From an uncultured Pseudomonadota bacterium (GTDB lineage: Bacteria; Pseudomonadota; Gammaproteobacteria; Steroidobacterales; Steroidobacteraceae), in contig CAIYLH010000005.1 in assembly GCA_903927005.1 (NCBI GenBank), forward strand, positions 86,027-150,026: DNA of 64,000 nt. Reading direction: 5' to 3'. The translations under genes and the position numbers were made by a program. Under the pieces are notes generated by a model. That model had not been told where the DNA came from. It was given only the letters and a program-made list of their open reading frames with translations, and ran no database searches. This document shows positions 52,375 to 61,623 of the stretch, in pieces (position 1 is the first letter of the stretch; each line of letters starts with the position of its first letter).

Positions 52375-54171
52375 ATGAAGAAACGCCTGCCTGTCTGCCG
52401 TGCCGCCCTCTGGCTCGCGCTCTGCGTCGCAGCCGTTGCGGGTGCTTCACCGGCGCCTCAGCAGACGGCCGCTGGTGTCGCGCTCGGCCGTCTCGTCGAA
52501 GGTTACTGGCAGGCGCACCTGCGGCTGCGGCCACTGCATGCGACGCTGCTGGCCGATCACCGCTACGACGCTGACTTGCCCAATTCCATTGGTAGTGCGC
52601 ATCTTGCTCGCGAGTACGCCCTCGAGAAGCGCGCGCTGGCGGCATTGGGCGGCGTCAACGTGGCGGCCCTGTCGGCACGCGATCGGCTCACTTATGACGC
52701 CTTTCGTTGGGACCGGCAGATGGAGATCGAGGGTTTTCGCTATCCAGCGGAGCTGCTGCCGCTGTCGTCCGCCGGCGGAATGCCAGGCCTGATGGCGCAG
52801 TTCGGCAGTGGCGCAGGTGCGCAACCGTTCGCAAGCGTGCGCGACTACAACAACTGGCTGCGGCGACTGGACGGGTACGTCATCTGGCTCGACCAGGTGA
52901 TCACCAACCTGCGTCGCGGGCTCAGCCGTGGTTATGTGCTGCCGCGAACGGTCGTTGAGCGGATGCTGCCACCGATCCATGCGGTGACTGCCGTGCCAGT
53001 TGCGCAGAGCCTGTTCATGCGGCCAGTTGACAGCTTCCCGGCGGCCGTGCCGCCGGCCGAGCAGGTCCGGCTGCGGGCTGCGTACAGGGCGGCTGTCATC
53101 GAGCGCGTCAACCCTGCGTATCGCCGCCTGTACCAATTCCTGCGTGAGGAGTACCTGCCGCGGGCGCGGGCCTCGATTGCCTGGAGCGATCTGCCACAGG
53201 GGCGCGCCTGGTACGCATACAAGGTCCGCCGTTCGACGACTACCGCGCTGACTCCGGAGCAGATTCATCGGCTTGGGCTCGATGAGGTGCGCAGGCTCGG
53301 CGCCGAGGTCGACCGGCTCGGGGCCGAGCTAGGCCTGCGTGGCGAGCGGCGCGCGTTCGGTGAGGCGATGCGCGCCGATCCACATGCTTACTACGACAAC
53401 GAGGACGAGTTCGTCGCGGGCTACGAGGCGGTGAAAAGCCGCGTGCGTGCGCGGCTTGGCGAGTTGATCGAGCTGCCGACGGCAGATTTCGAGATTCATG
53501 CGCTCGACTCCGCTCGCAGCGCTGGCGCGTCGCCGCTGTCATTCCGGCCAGCATCCCCGGATGGTGCGCGTGTCGCGATTCTCTACGTCAATACCGCCGA
53601 ACTGAAGGTTCGGCCGAAGTACGAGATCGACGCGTTCTACCTTCGCGAGGTCGAGCCCGGCAAGCTGCTGCAGGTATCCGTGCAACGACAGGCGGGCGAT
53701 TTGCCGAGTTTCAGGCGCTACGGCGGCTATTTCGCCTACAGCGAGGGTTGGGGTGCGTATGCGCAGTCGCTAGGTCGGGAGCTGGGTGTCTATGTCGCTG
53801 GCGAGAGCGCGCTTAGCGCCACTTCCGCCGAGCTGTTGAGGGCTGCGCGCATGGTCGTCGATACTGGCGTGCACGCCCAAGGCTGGACTCGCCAGCAGGC
53901 GCTCGACTACCTCCAGGCCAACTGCGTACTCGCGCCCGGGGAGGCGGCGACCGAGCTGGATCGGGTGATCGCAAATCCCGCACAGTCGCTTGCGTATGCG
54001 GTCGGTGCGTTGGACCTGCGCGAGCTGCGCTCGAAAGCCTCCCGCGCGCTCGGAGCGCGCTTCGACGTAAAGGCGTTCCATCGCGAGCTGCTCATTCAGG
54101 GCCCATTGCCGCTCGAGGTTCTCGAGGCCGACGTCGCGCGCTGGCTTGCCGAGCGGGGGGCTGCGCCGTGA
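52375..54171 (+). CDS. DUF885 family exported protein lacking the zinc-binding motif
   Basis: 598 residues from ATG 52375, with a signal peptide (MKKRLPVCRAALWLALCVAAVAGA). The frame is open upstream to 51601 but overlaps the MATE gene. The N-terminal helical part and the C-terminal catalytic half of DUF885 are intact, including RYGGYFAYSEGWGAYAQSLGRELG, but the metallopeptidase signature HExxPGHHLQ reads REVEPGKLLQ at 424-433. All three histidines of that motif are lost. The family otherwise contains zinc-dependent peptidases. The protein may be a non-catalytic binding homologue. Periplasmic by its signal; no lipobox. Confidence 0.85.
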   Translation: MKKRLPVCRAALWLALCVAAVAGASPAPQQTAAGVALGRLVEGYWQAHLRLRPLHATLLADHRYDADLPNSIGSAHLAREYALEKRALAALGGVNVAALSARDRLTYDAFRWDRQMEIEGFRYPAELLPLSSAGGMPGLMAQFGSGAGAQPFASVRDYNNWLRRLDGYVIWLDQVITNLRRGLSRGYVLPRTVVERMLPPIHAVTAVPVAQSLFMRPVDSFPAAVPPAEQVRLRAAYRAAVIERVNPAYRRLYQFLREEYLPRARASIAWSDLPQGRAWYAYKVRRSTTTALTPEQIHRLGLDEVRRLGAEVDRLGAELGLRGERRAFGEAMRADPHAYYDNEDEFVAGYEAVKSRVRARLGELIELPTADFEIHALDSARSAGASPLSFRPASPDGARVAILYVNTAELKVRPKYEIDAFYLREVEPGKLLQVSVQRQAGDLPSFRRYGGYFAYSEGWGAYAQSLGRELGVYVAGESALSATSAELLRAARMVVDTGVHAQGWTRQQALDYLQANCVLAPGEAATELDRVIANPAQSLAYAVGALDLRELRSKASRALGARFDVKAFHRELLIQGPLPLEVLEADVARWLAERGAAP

Positions 54172-54196
54172 CGCTGCGTTGCGCTACGCTGCCACG

Positions 54197-54865
54197 ATGC
54201 GAATCCTGATCGTCGAGGATGATGAGTTGGTGGCCGACGCGCTCAAGCGCGGACTTGGCGAGGCTGGCTTCGTCGTTGATCGCGTCGGCAGCGCGGAACA
54301 GGCCGAGCCTGCGCTCGGCACGGGCGAGTTCGACCTTGCGGTTGTCGATATCGGCCTGCCGCAGGTCGATGGTCTGACCCTGGTACGTCGCCTGCGTCGC
54401 GCCGGCAACACAACCCCGATTCTGATCCTGACCGCACGCGACGGACTCGCTGATCGAGTCGACGCGCTTGATCTCGGTGCCGACGATTATCTGGTCAAGC
54501 CATTCGAGTTACCGGAGGTTGCGGCACGCTGTCGCGCATTGATTCGCAGGACGCGTTCGGCGACCAGTGCCGAACTGCATGTGGGGCCGCTTAGTCTCGA
54601 TCTCGCCAGTCGCACCGCGGTGCTGTCTGGCAGCCCGCTTGAGGTGACGCCGCGCGAGTGGGCCTTGCTCGAGTGCCTCGCGCTCGATGCCGGCCGCGTC
54701 GTGCGCAAGGAGCGGCTGTTGCGGGCAATTGGCGGCTGGGACGACGAGCTGACGCCGAACGCGATTGAAGTATACGTCTCGCGGCTGCGCGGCAAACTCG
54801 GCGATGCGGTCGCGATTCGCACCGTGCGTGGTCTGGGATACCGACTCGATGAACCGGGCGTCTGA
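54197..54865 (+). CDS. Response regulator, OmpR/PhoB type (PmrA/QseB-like)
   Basis: 222 residues from ATG 54197. Receiver domain (about 1-115): acidic pair EDD (7-9), phospho-acceptor D51 in VVDIGLPQVDG, conserved threonine in ILTA and K101 in YLVKPF. The C-terminal winged helix (about 125-220) has the recognition helix region LTPNAIEVYVSRLRGKLG. It acts with the histidine kinase gene that overlaps its end by 17 bases. Target genes cannot be read from this window. Confidence 0.93.
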   Translation: MRILIVEDDELVADALKRGLGEAGFVVDRVGSAEQAEPALGTGEFDLAVVDIGLPQVDGLTLVRRLRRAGNTTPILILTARDGLADRVDALDLGADDYLVKPFELPEVAARCRALIRRTRSATSAELHVGPLSLDLASRTAVLSGSPLEVTPREWALLECLALDAGRVVRKERLLRAIGGWDDELTPNAIEVYVSRLRGKLGDAVAIRTVRGLGYRLDEPGV

Positions 54866-56228
54866 GCCGCAGCCTACGTCGATTGCGCGGCGGCTGCTTA
54901 TGCTGCTGCTGGTACCGCTCGGCGGCCTGTTGCTGCTGGCGCTGCTGTTCGATTATCTGGTCGTCGTCGGTCCGTTGCGCGCGGCATTCGATCGTCAGCT
55001 CGCCGATGCCGCAGCCGTGATTGCCGCGCGTGTACGGCTGGGCGATGACGGACGCGCGACGGTCAGCCTGCCGTCCGCTCTGTTGGTGCAGCTTGGCGAG
55101 GAGCAGGGCCGCGCGCCGCTGTATGCGCTGCGCAGTGACGATGGACGCTGGTTGGCGGGTGACGTGCGCCTTCCTGCGCTTCCTGGGGTGGCGGCCGCAC
55201 CGATCAGCTACGCGACGGCGCAGCTGGCGGAAATCGGCATGACGCGGATCGCCTGGTATCGAATGACTGCCGACGGCGTGCCGCTGATGCTTGTCGTCGC
55301 GCAGCGAACCGAAGTGCGTGATGCGGCTGCTCGTCCGCTGATCACGGCGACGCTGACGTTGGATGTCTTGCAGCTGGTCGCGGTCGTCGCGTTAGTGTTG
55401 ATCGGCGTGCGTCGTGGCCTACGGCCGCTACTGGAGTTCCGCGATGAGATCGCTGCGCGCGAGGCGCGCGACCTGCGGCCACTGGACCTCGATCGGGTTC
55501 CGTCCGAGGTGCGCCCGCTGGTCGTATCGCTGAACGCGTTGCTAGACCAGGTACGCGCGACCTCCGTGGCACAACAGAAGTTCGTGGCGGATGCGGCGCA
55601 CCAGTTGCGCACGCCACTCGCCGGTGTCCAGGCACAGCTCGAGTTGCTTGAACGCGATGTCAGCGCGCTGCCGGTCCAGGGTCAGGTCGTGGCCGTGCGC
55701 GAAGGTCTCAAGCGGCTCGCGCACACGGCGAACCAACTACTGACGTTGGCGCGCGCCGAGGGCTCGGCGACCCTGGATCGGGACTTTGTCGACGTGGACT
55801 TGGCGACACTGGTCGAAACGGCCATCGGTACACAACTTGATCGCGCCTTGGCGCGGCGCATCGACCTAGGTGCCGAGGCGGCGCCCGCGACCGTTCGCGG
55901 TGTGCAATGGCTGTTGAGCGAGCTGCTCGCCAATCTGTTGGACAACGCGCTTCGCTATGTCCCGGAGGGCGGCGTAGTCACGCTGCGGTGCGGCACAATG
56001 CCTGGTGGGGCGTTTCTGGAAGTCGATGATGACGGCCCGGGAATCCCACCCGAGCAGCGATCGCTGGTGCTGCAGCGCTTCCACCGTGCGCCCGGTACGC
56101 CCGGCGAGGGCAGCGGTCTGGGGCTCGCGATCGTCAGCGATATTGTCGCCTTGCACCTGGCGCGGTTCGAGCTGGCGGCTGGAGTCGGCGGTCGGGGCAC
56201 CCGCGCCAGGGTTGAATTCAGGGTCTGA
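54849..56228 (+). CDS. Sensor histidine kinase
   Basis: 459 residues from ATG 54849, overlapping the response-regulator gene by 17 bases. Two membrane segments (about 18-40 and 170-190) flank a periplasmic sensor of about 125 residues (QseC/2CSK-N-like). The kinase core has the H-box FVADAAHQLRTPLAGVQAQL, N-box LLANLLDNALRYV, DDDGPGIPPEQR and GEGSGLGLAIVSDI. It autophosphorylates the histidine and transfers to the partner's D51. Signal unknown. Confidence 0.92.
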   Translation: MNRASEPQPTSIARRLLMLLLVPLGGLLLLALLFDYLVVVGPLRAAFDRQLADAAAVIAARVRLGDDGRATVSLPSALLVQLGEEQGRAPLYALRSDDGRWLAGDVRLPALPGVAAAPISYATAQLAEIGMTRIAWYRMTADGVPLMLVVAQRTEVRDAAARPLITATLTLDVLQLVAVVALVLIGVRRGLRPLLEFRDEIAAREARDLRPLDLDRVPSEVRPLVVSLNALLDQVRATSVAQQKFVADAAHQLRTPLAGVQAQLELLERDVSALPVQGQVVAVREGLKRLAHTANQLLTLARAEGSATLDRDFVDVDLATLVETAIGTQLDRALARRIDLGAEAAPATVRGVQWLLSELLANLLDNALRYVPEGGVVTLRCGTMPGGAFLEVDDDGPGIPPEQRSLVLQRFHRAPGTPGEGSGLGLAIVSDIVALHLARFELAAGVGGRGTRARVEFRV

Positions 56229-56308
56229 GCCCCCCGCCGGTGTTCGGGCGTAGCTGGCCGCCGGCTTCCATTACAATGGCGGCCCTTCATCGACCGAACG
56301 AGCCCCGC

Positions 56309-57895
56309 GTGCCCCCACTGCGCATCGACCGCCGCTACGAGCGACACCTCGCCGGACTGATAAATTCCGGTGAGCGTGGCGTGCTGCTTGGCGGGCTGAA
56401 GGGCGTGGAGAAGGAGTCGCTGCGGGTGACGCCCGACGGGCGAATCTCGCAGAGCGTGCATCCGTCCGCGCTGGGGTCGCCGCTCACCCACCCTCATGTC
56501 ACGACTGACTATTCGGAAGCGCTGATCGAGCTGGTCACGCCGACGTTCACGACCACCTGGGAGCTGCTGCAGTACCTGACTGACCTGCACCAGTTCGTCT
56601 ACCGGCACGTTGGCGATGAGCTGCTGTGGGGAACCAGCATGCCGTGCCGCCTGAATGGCGACGCCAGTATCCCCATTGCACGCTTTGGTACGTCCAACAT
56701 CGGTCGCATGAAGAGCGTCTATCGTGAGGGCCTTGGCCTGCGCTATGGACGGATCATGCAGGCGATCTCCGGGGTGCATTTCAACTACTCCTTCCCGTCC
56801 CAGTTTTGGGATGTCTTCGGCGCGGTGCTCGGCCGCCACGATGTGGGGCAGAACTTCAGGTCCGAGACCTATTTCGGACTGCTGCGCAATTACCGCCGGC
56901 ACGGCTGGATCGTCCACTACCTGTTCGGCGTGTCGCCGGCGGTGTGCCGCTCGTTCGTGGCCGGTCACGACGACCATGGCCTGGAGGAGTTCGGCCAGGG
57001 GACGCTGTATGCGCCGTATGCAACCTCGCTGCGGATGAGCGACCTTGGCTACCGCAACAAGAGCCAGTCGGAGCTGTCAATCTCGGTGAACTCGCTAAAC
57101 GAGTACGTGCGCGACCTGAGTGTTGCGATTTCGACTCCGAGTCCCGACTACCAGCGCCTGGGCGTCGAGGTCGATGGACAGTGGCGGCAGCTGAACGCTA
57201 ATCGACTGCAGATCGAGAACGAGTACTACGCCTTCATCCGTCCCAAGCGCGTGGCGCGGTCCGGCGAGCGTCCGAACAAGGCGCTCAAGCGGGCGGGCGT
57301 CGAGTACGTGGAGATGCGTTCGCTCGACGTCAGCGCGCTGGATCCTGTAGGCGTGAACCAGAACAAGCTGCGTTTTCTCGAGGCTTTTGCCGCGTTCTGC
57401 GCGGTCGCGCCCAGTGCGCCACTGACTCTAGACGCGCAGCTCGAACTCGACCGCAACCACGTCACGGTGGCGCGCCGCGGCCGGGAGCCGGGCCTTACGC
57501 TGAGTTGCGACGGCCGCCCTGCTGATCTGCGGGTTTGGGCTGGTGAAATTCTCGAGGCGATGCAGGCTACCTGCGAGTTGCTTGACCAGGGCGACCCGGC
57601 CAAGCCCTACTCGGCGGCACTCGCGATCCAGGTGCAGAAGCTCGCAGATCCCGCGGCGACGCCGTCCGCGCGGCTGCTAAAGGAAATGCGCGACACTGGC
57701 GAGTCGTTCTTTGATCTGGCGTTTCGTATGTCAGCGACCTACAAGTCTTACTTCACCGACCTGCACGCTCCGGACGAGGCGAAAATCGCCGAGTTCTCGG
57801 CCGAGGCGGAGGAGTCGCTGGAGGCACAGGAACGCCTCGAGGCGGCACCGCAGAAGCCATTCCGCGACTACCTCGGTGACTATTTCCGCGACTGA
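56309..57895 (+). CDS. gshA: Glutamate--cysteine ligase
   Basis: 528 residues from GTG 56309, close to the E. coli length (518). An ATG at 56276 would add 11 residues but sits on a good -10 hexamer (TACAAT, 56272-56277), so I prefer the GTG. The family N-terminal region is LKGVEKESLRVTPDG, then TTDYSEALIELVTP, SGVHFNYSFP and LRMSDLGYRNKSQ. It makes gamma-glutamylcysteine from glutamate, cysteine and ATP, the first step of glutathione synthesis. The nickel regulator gene follows 17 bases later. Confidence 0.95.
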   Translation: MPPLRIDRRYERHLAGLINSGERGVLLGGLKGVEKESLRVTPDGRISQSVHPSALGSPLTHPHVTTDYSEALIELVTPTFTTTWELLQYLTDLHQFVYRHVGDELLWGTSMPCRLNGDASIPIARFGTSNIGRMKSVYREGLGLRYGRIMQAISGVHFNYSFPSQFWDVFGAVLGRHDVGQNFRSETYFGLLRNYRRHGWIVHYLFGVSPAVCRSFVAGHDDHGLEEFGQGTLYAPYATSLRMSDLGYRNKSQSELSISVNSLNEYVRDLSVAISTPSPDYQRLGVEVDGQWRQLNANRLQIENEYYAFIRPKRVARSGERPNKALKRAGVEYVEMRSLDVSALDPVGVNQNKLRFLEAFAAFCAVAPSAPLTLDAQLELDRNHVTVARRGREPGLTLSCDGRPADLRVWAGEILEAMQATCELLDQGDPAKPYSAALAIQVQKLADPAATPSARLLKEMRDTGESFFDLAFRMSATYKSYFTDLHAPDEAKIAEFSAEAEESLEAQERLEAAPQKPFRDYLGDYFRD

Positions 57896-57912
57896 CGGCG
57901 GCGGGAGACGGC

Positions 57913-58383
57913 ATGGAAAGATTCACGATTTCGCTTGACGACGAACTGGCACGCGACTTCGATGCCTTTATCGCCGCGCGGGGCTACGGCAACCGCAGTG
58001 AGGCCGTGCGTGACTTGATCCGCGCGCGGCTCGAGCGGGAGGTGGGGGAGCAGGGGACTGGCCACTGCGTCGCGAGCCTGTCGTTCGTTTACAACCACCA
58101 CGAGCGCGAGCTGGCGGAGCGACTGGCCGAGCACCAGCATGCTCATCACGACCTGACGGTGGCGAGCCTGCATGTGCACCTCGATCACGAAAATTGCCTC
58201 GAGAGCGTGATCCTGCAGGGTCCGGTCGGCGCGGTCCGCACGCTGGCAGGCCAGCTGACGGCTGAGCCTGGCGTCCGGCATGGCGCGCTTAACCTGGTCA
58301 GCGTGGAGCGTGGCAACCACCACACCCATGCGCCATACGTCGCGGGCCACGAGCCGCACGTGCACCTCAAGCCCCGTTACTGA
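57913..58383 (+). CDS. nikR: Nickel-responsive transcriptional regulator NikR
   Basis: 156 residues. The ribbon-helix-helix DNA-binding domain (about 1-45) starts RFTISLDDELARDFDAF. The regulatory domain holds the square-planar nickel ligands in the same positions as E. coli NikR: H76, H87, H89 and C95 (SLHVHLDHENCLE). A histidine-rich tail (HHTHAP, HEPHVHLK) follows. With nickel bound it binds operators of nickel-uptake genes and represses them. The operator at 58427-58453 lies in front of the next gene. Confidence 0.95.
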   Translation: MERFTISLDDELARDFDAFIAARGYGNRSEAVRDLIRARLEREVGEQGTGHCVASLSFVYNHHERELAERLAEHQHAHHDLTVASLHVHLDHENCLESVILQGPVGAVRTLAGQLTAEPGVRHGALNLVSVERGNHHTHAPYVAGHEPHVHLKPRY

Positions 58384-58426
58384 GGCCTGCGGAAAACCGC
58401 TATCGCCGACGGCCGCGGGACGCCTA

Positions 58427-58453
58427 GTATGAAGGTTCCAGAAATCCTCATAC
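58427..58453 (+). promoter_or_regulatory. NikR operator
   Basis: GTATGA (58427-58432) and TCATAC (58448-58453), perfect inverted half-sites identical to the E. coli NikR half-sites, with a 15-base spacer (E. coli nikA has 16). It lies 11-37 bases upstream of the nickel permease start, so bound NikR would block transcription or initiation. Confidence 0.85.
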
Positions 58454-58463
58454 CGGTGTCGCA

Positions 58464-59285
58464 GTGCCCAGTCTGCCAGCGGATTTCAGTTCCCTCGCCG
58501 CGGTCGTCTTCCTGCTCGGGATGCGGCATGGGTTGGATGCGGACCACCTCGCGACAATAGATGGCCTGACTCGGTTTGGTCGCCGCGCCGGCGTCGCCCA
58601 CGCCCGTTATGCCGGCGCGCTCTTTTCGTTTGGCCATGGAGTTGTCGTCGTCGCGATCGCAGCGCTGGTTGGCGGCGCAGCCGTGCGCTGGCAAGCGCCG
58701 GGCTGGCTCGAGGTCAGTGGCGCGTGGACCTCCATCCTGTTCCTGACGTTGCTGGGCGTGATCAACCTGCGGGCCGTCTTCAGCGCAGGCCCCAACGAGG
58801 TTGTCGCCCCTGTGGGATTGAAGGGCCGCTACCTCGGCCGCCTGACCCGGGTTCATCGCCCCTGGGTCGTCATGGCGGTGGGAGCGCTGTTCGCGCTGTC
58901 TTTCGATACGGTCAGTCAGGCCATCCTGTTTGCAGTCGCCGGCGCGCAGTTCGGCGGCCTTGCGGATGCAATCGCGCTCGGTCTGGTTTTTCTTGCCGGC
59001 ATGTTGCTCACTGATGGCTGCAACGGCCTGTTCATCGCGCGCCTGATAGAGAAATCCGACGCGCTTGCTCGCGTCGCTTCGCGTGTGATGGGACTCGCGG
59101 TCGGCGGCGTGAGCCTGCTGGTGGCGATGCTCGGCGCCGCACGGCTCGTTGCGCCTGCGTTTGCCGCCTGGAGCGAGGGCCGTGGGCTCGCCTTCGGCGC
59201 CGCGGTGATTGGCGTTGTGAGCATCAGCTTTCTCGCCGGGCGCTCGCTCGCTAGGCGTGGCGAGGCGGCTCTGCCGGCCGGCTGA
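58464..59285 (+). CDS. Nickel permease, NicO/HoxN-type
   Basis: 273 residues from GTG 58464. The metal signature HX4DH is RHGLDADHLATID near residue 21. Other family marks are FSFGHGVVVVAI in helix III and ALSFDTVSQAILF, with about seven membrane helices. It is somewhat shorter than classical HoxN. It imports nickel (or cobalt) into the cytoplasm. The NikR operator upstream and nikR gene before it show nickel control. Nickel enzymes are not encoded in this window. Confidence 0.9.
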   Translation: MPSLPADFSSLAAVVFLLGMRHGLDADHLATIDGLTRFGRRAGVAHARYAGALFSFGHGVVVVAIAALVGGAAVRWQAPGWLEVSGAWTSILFLTLLGVINLRAVFSAGPNEVVAPVGLKGRYLGRLTRVHRPWVVMAVGALFALSFDTVSQAILFAVAGAQFGGLADAIALGLVFLAGMLLTDGCNGLFIARLIEKSDALARVASRVMGLAVGGVSLLVAMLGAARLVAPAFAAWSEGRGLAFGAAVIGVVSISFLAGRSLARRGEAALPAG

Positions 59286-59518
59286 GGCTGCCGTTGTGGG
59301 CAGTGCTGGCGGCTCCCGCCGCTGCGCATCGCCGCTTGGATTTGGCGGGGGTCTTGCGAAGATGTGATGAGTTGCCGGTTTTGAAGGCATTGCTGCGTCC
59401 GCGCCACGATGCTCGCGGAGAATCGTGCGCCGCCGCTCAGTTTTGCAGGCTAGCCACAGTGTCTACTAGACATATTGAGGGCAATTAGAGGGCGGGCCGC
59501 TGTGTAGCGGCGTGAGCT
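59286..59518. other. Intergenic region with a short palindrome
   Basis: 233 bases without a gene. The only structure I see is TGTCTA/TAGACA (59460-59472, 1-base centre), a perfect 13-base palindrome 47 bases before the diguanylate cyclase start. It may be a regulator site. No convincing promoter consensus or terminator was found. Confidence 0.4.
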
Positions 59519-60739
59519 TTGAATCCAGACGAGACGCAAAAACTGATTATCGACGAGTCCGCCGCGGCACGGCAGCTGCGGGCCGGGTTCCCATGGCTGC
59601 GCTTCGAGAAGGATCTGGAGCGCGAGTTTCGTCGCGAGCAGGTTCGTGCCCGCCTGCCTCAGGTGCGCTCCAATCTTTTCCTCGCAACTGCGATCGTATT
59701 TGCATTCGGAATGCTGAACACGCTTGTGCTCGGTACTACCATCCACAGCAGCATGTACTGGTTGCAGTTTGGAATGGTGCTGCCGCCGATCGGCGTGCTG
59801 CTCGCGCTGACCTATCACCGCGCAGCGTACAGGGTCTATCAACGATACGCGCCGTTCGTCGTCGCCTTCATCGGCCTGGCCGTGGTGCTGGTCGAGTCGC
59901 GCGCAGCCCAGGCCGGCGTGCAGATCCTGTTCGTTGGCGTGCTGCTCTGCTCTGTCTATGTCTACTATCTCGTCGGGCTGCTGTTCTACGAGGCGCTGCG
60001 CGCGAACGCGCTCATCTGGTGTACCTACCTGATGGTGGCGATCTTCAGTGCGCTACCCGAAGCAGGAGTGCTCTACAACACGCTGGTGCTGCTGATCGCG
60101 AACATCGTCGGCGCGACTGCCGCCTATTCGTTCGAAATGGAGACGCGCACACACTTCCTCGAACAGCGGATGCTCGCTGAAACGGCAGCGCGTGACGGCC
60201 TCACGGGCTTGTACAACCGCCGCCGCTTCGACGAGCACCTAGTGACGGTTTGGCAGATGGCGCAGCGCGAAGGCGTGACTCTTGCGTTGCTGCTGGTCGA
60301 TATAGACTTCTTCAAGCGCTTTAATGATCGCCATGGGCACCAGGCGGGCGATGAGTGTCTGAAGGCCGTCGCTGCCGCGCTCGTGCGATCTGCGCGGCGG
60401 CCATTGGACTTCACCGCGCGTTACGGCGGTGAAGAGTTCGCACTGATCCTGTACGACCCGTCACGGCAGTATCTGCAGGAAATTGCCAACCGCATACACT
60501 CGAATGTAGCGGGTCTCGGCATCCCGCACGGCGACTCGGGCGTCGCCCCGGCAGTGACCGTTTCGATCGGCGTGGCTTACGTTGCCCCGACGCTGGAGCG
60601 CAGCACTGCTGGCTTCGTGCAGTTGGCCGACGAGGGACTCTATGAGGCCAAGGCCGAGGGGCGTAACCGCTCGGTGTTCAGCGAGGCTGCCTACGCCGAG
60701 CTTGAAACCGGCTCTTTCAGGCGCCGCGCCGAAGACTGA
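59519..60739 (+). CDS. Membrane diguanylate cyclase
   Basis: 406 residues from TTG 59519, the first start codon after an in-frame TGA at 59513. About six membrane segments (about 50-205) form an N-terminal sensor. The GGDEF domain begins DGLTGLYNRRRFDEHL; the active-site loop is GGEEF (303-307), the accepted variant. The inhibitory I-site RxxD is intact (R294 to D297, five residues before GG). It makes cyclic di-GMP from GTP with product inhibition. The upstream palindrome is its only visible control site. Confidence 0.92.
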   Translation: MNPDETQKLIIDESAAARQLRAGFPWLRFEKDLEREFRREQVRARLPQVRSNLFLATAIVFAFGMLNTLVLGTTIHSSMYWLQFGMVLPPIGVLLALTYHRAAYRVYQRYAPFVVAFIGLAVVLVESRAAQAGVQILFVGVLLCSVYVYYLVGLLFYEALRANALIWCTYLMVAIFSALPEAGVLYNTLVLLIANIVGATAAYSFEMETRTHFLEQRMLAETAARDGLTGLYNRRRFDEHLVTVWQMAQREGVTLALLLVDIDFFKRFNDRHGHQAGDECLKAVAAALVRSARRPLDFTARYGGEEFALILYDPSRQYLQEIANRIHSNVAGLGIPHGDSGVAPAVTVSIGVAYVAPTLERSTAGFVQLADEGLYEAKAEGRNRSVFSEAAYAELETGSFRRRAED

Positions 60740-60819
60740 CGCCTTTTCGGCAGTCATTCGTTGCGTCGGTTTTCTGGCTGCGTTTGCGCGTCGTGACCGA
60801 TTCCGGCACGATATATTTC

Positions 60820-61623
60820 ATGGCATATAACCAGCTTTTGCCGGCGTACAAGCGGCGGAGCCTGGCCTTCGTGGCCGCTTTTCTTTGGCTGCTGCTTTGC
60901 GCCCTATCCGCGACGTCGGCGGCCTCCGCAGCCACGATCACCGTCTACGGCGCCGTCTCGCTGACCGAGGTGCTGCAGGACCTTGCCGACCGATACACGA
61001 AGGCCACCGGCGTTGCGGTCAAGCTATCGTTTGCTGCGAGCTCGTCACTGGCCCGCCAGATCGACGCCGGTTCCCGCGCCGACGTGTTCTTGGCGGCTGA
61101 TCAGGAATGGATGGACTACCTGGAGCAACGCAACCTGCTGCGTGCCGGTTCGCGACACAATCTGCTCGGCAATCGACTTGTGCTGGTGGCGCCAGCCGAT
61201 AGCGCGATCACGCTGAAGATAGGACCAAAATTCCCCCTACGCGCGGCGCTGGGCAAGGAACGGCTCGCGACGGGCGATCCCGACATGGTGCCCGTAGGCC
61301 GCTATGCCCGCTCGGCGCTGCTGAGCCTGGGTGTCTGGAACGAGGTGGCCGACCGTCTTGTACGTGCCGAAAACGTTCGCAGTGCCCTGACTTTCGTTGC
61401 CCGCGGGGAGGTGCCGCTGGGTATCGTCTATGCGACTGATGCCCGGGTCGATTTGAAGGTCCGCATCGTCGATGTCTTTCCGGTCTGGTCCCATCCGCCG
61501 ATCACCTACCCGATCGCGCTGACCCGTGACGCCGTCCCTGAGGCCGCCGCGTTTGTCAGCTACCTGCGTGGTCAGGAAGGCCGCGCGGCGTTTGAAAAGT
61601 TCGGCTTCCTGGTGCTGCCTTAG
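60820..61623 (+). CDS. modA: Molybdate ABC transporter substrate-binding protein
   Basis: 267 residues from ATG 60820, giving a clean signal peptide (about 1-37, cleavage near ASAA). The mature domain is a type II periplasmic binding protein: ITVYGAVSLTEVLQDLADRY, LSFAASSSLARQIDAGSRADVFLAADQEWMDYL and PVGRYARSAL. The serine pairs in this pattern hold the oxyanion in ModA. No modB or modC gene adjoins it. An ATATAT/ATATAA inverted repeat spans 60811-60830, resembling a ModE site but imperfect. Function as molybdate or tungstate binder is by family. Confidence 0.88.
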   Translation: MAYNQLLPAYKRRSLAFVAAFLWLLLCALSATSAASAATITVYGAVSLTEVLQDLADRYTKATGVAVKLSFAASSSLARQIDAGSRADVFLAADQEWMDYLEQRNLLRAGSRHNLLGNRLVLVAPADSAITLKIGPKFPLRAALGKERLATGDPDMVPVGRYARSALLSLGVWNEVADRLVRAENVRSALTFVARGEVPLGIVYATDARVDLKVRIVDVFPVWSHPPITYPIALTRDAVPEAAAFVSYLRGQEGRAAFEKFGFLVLP

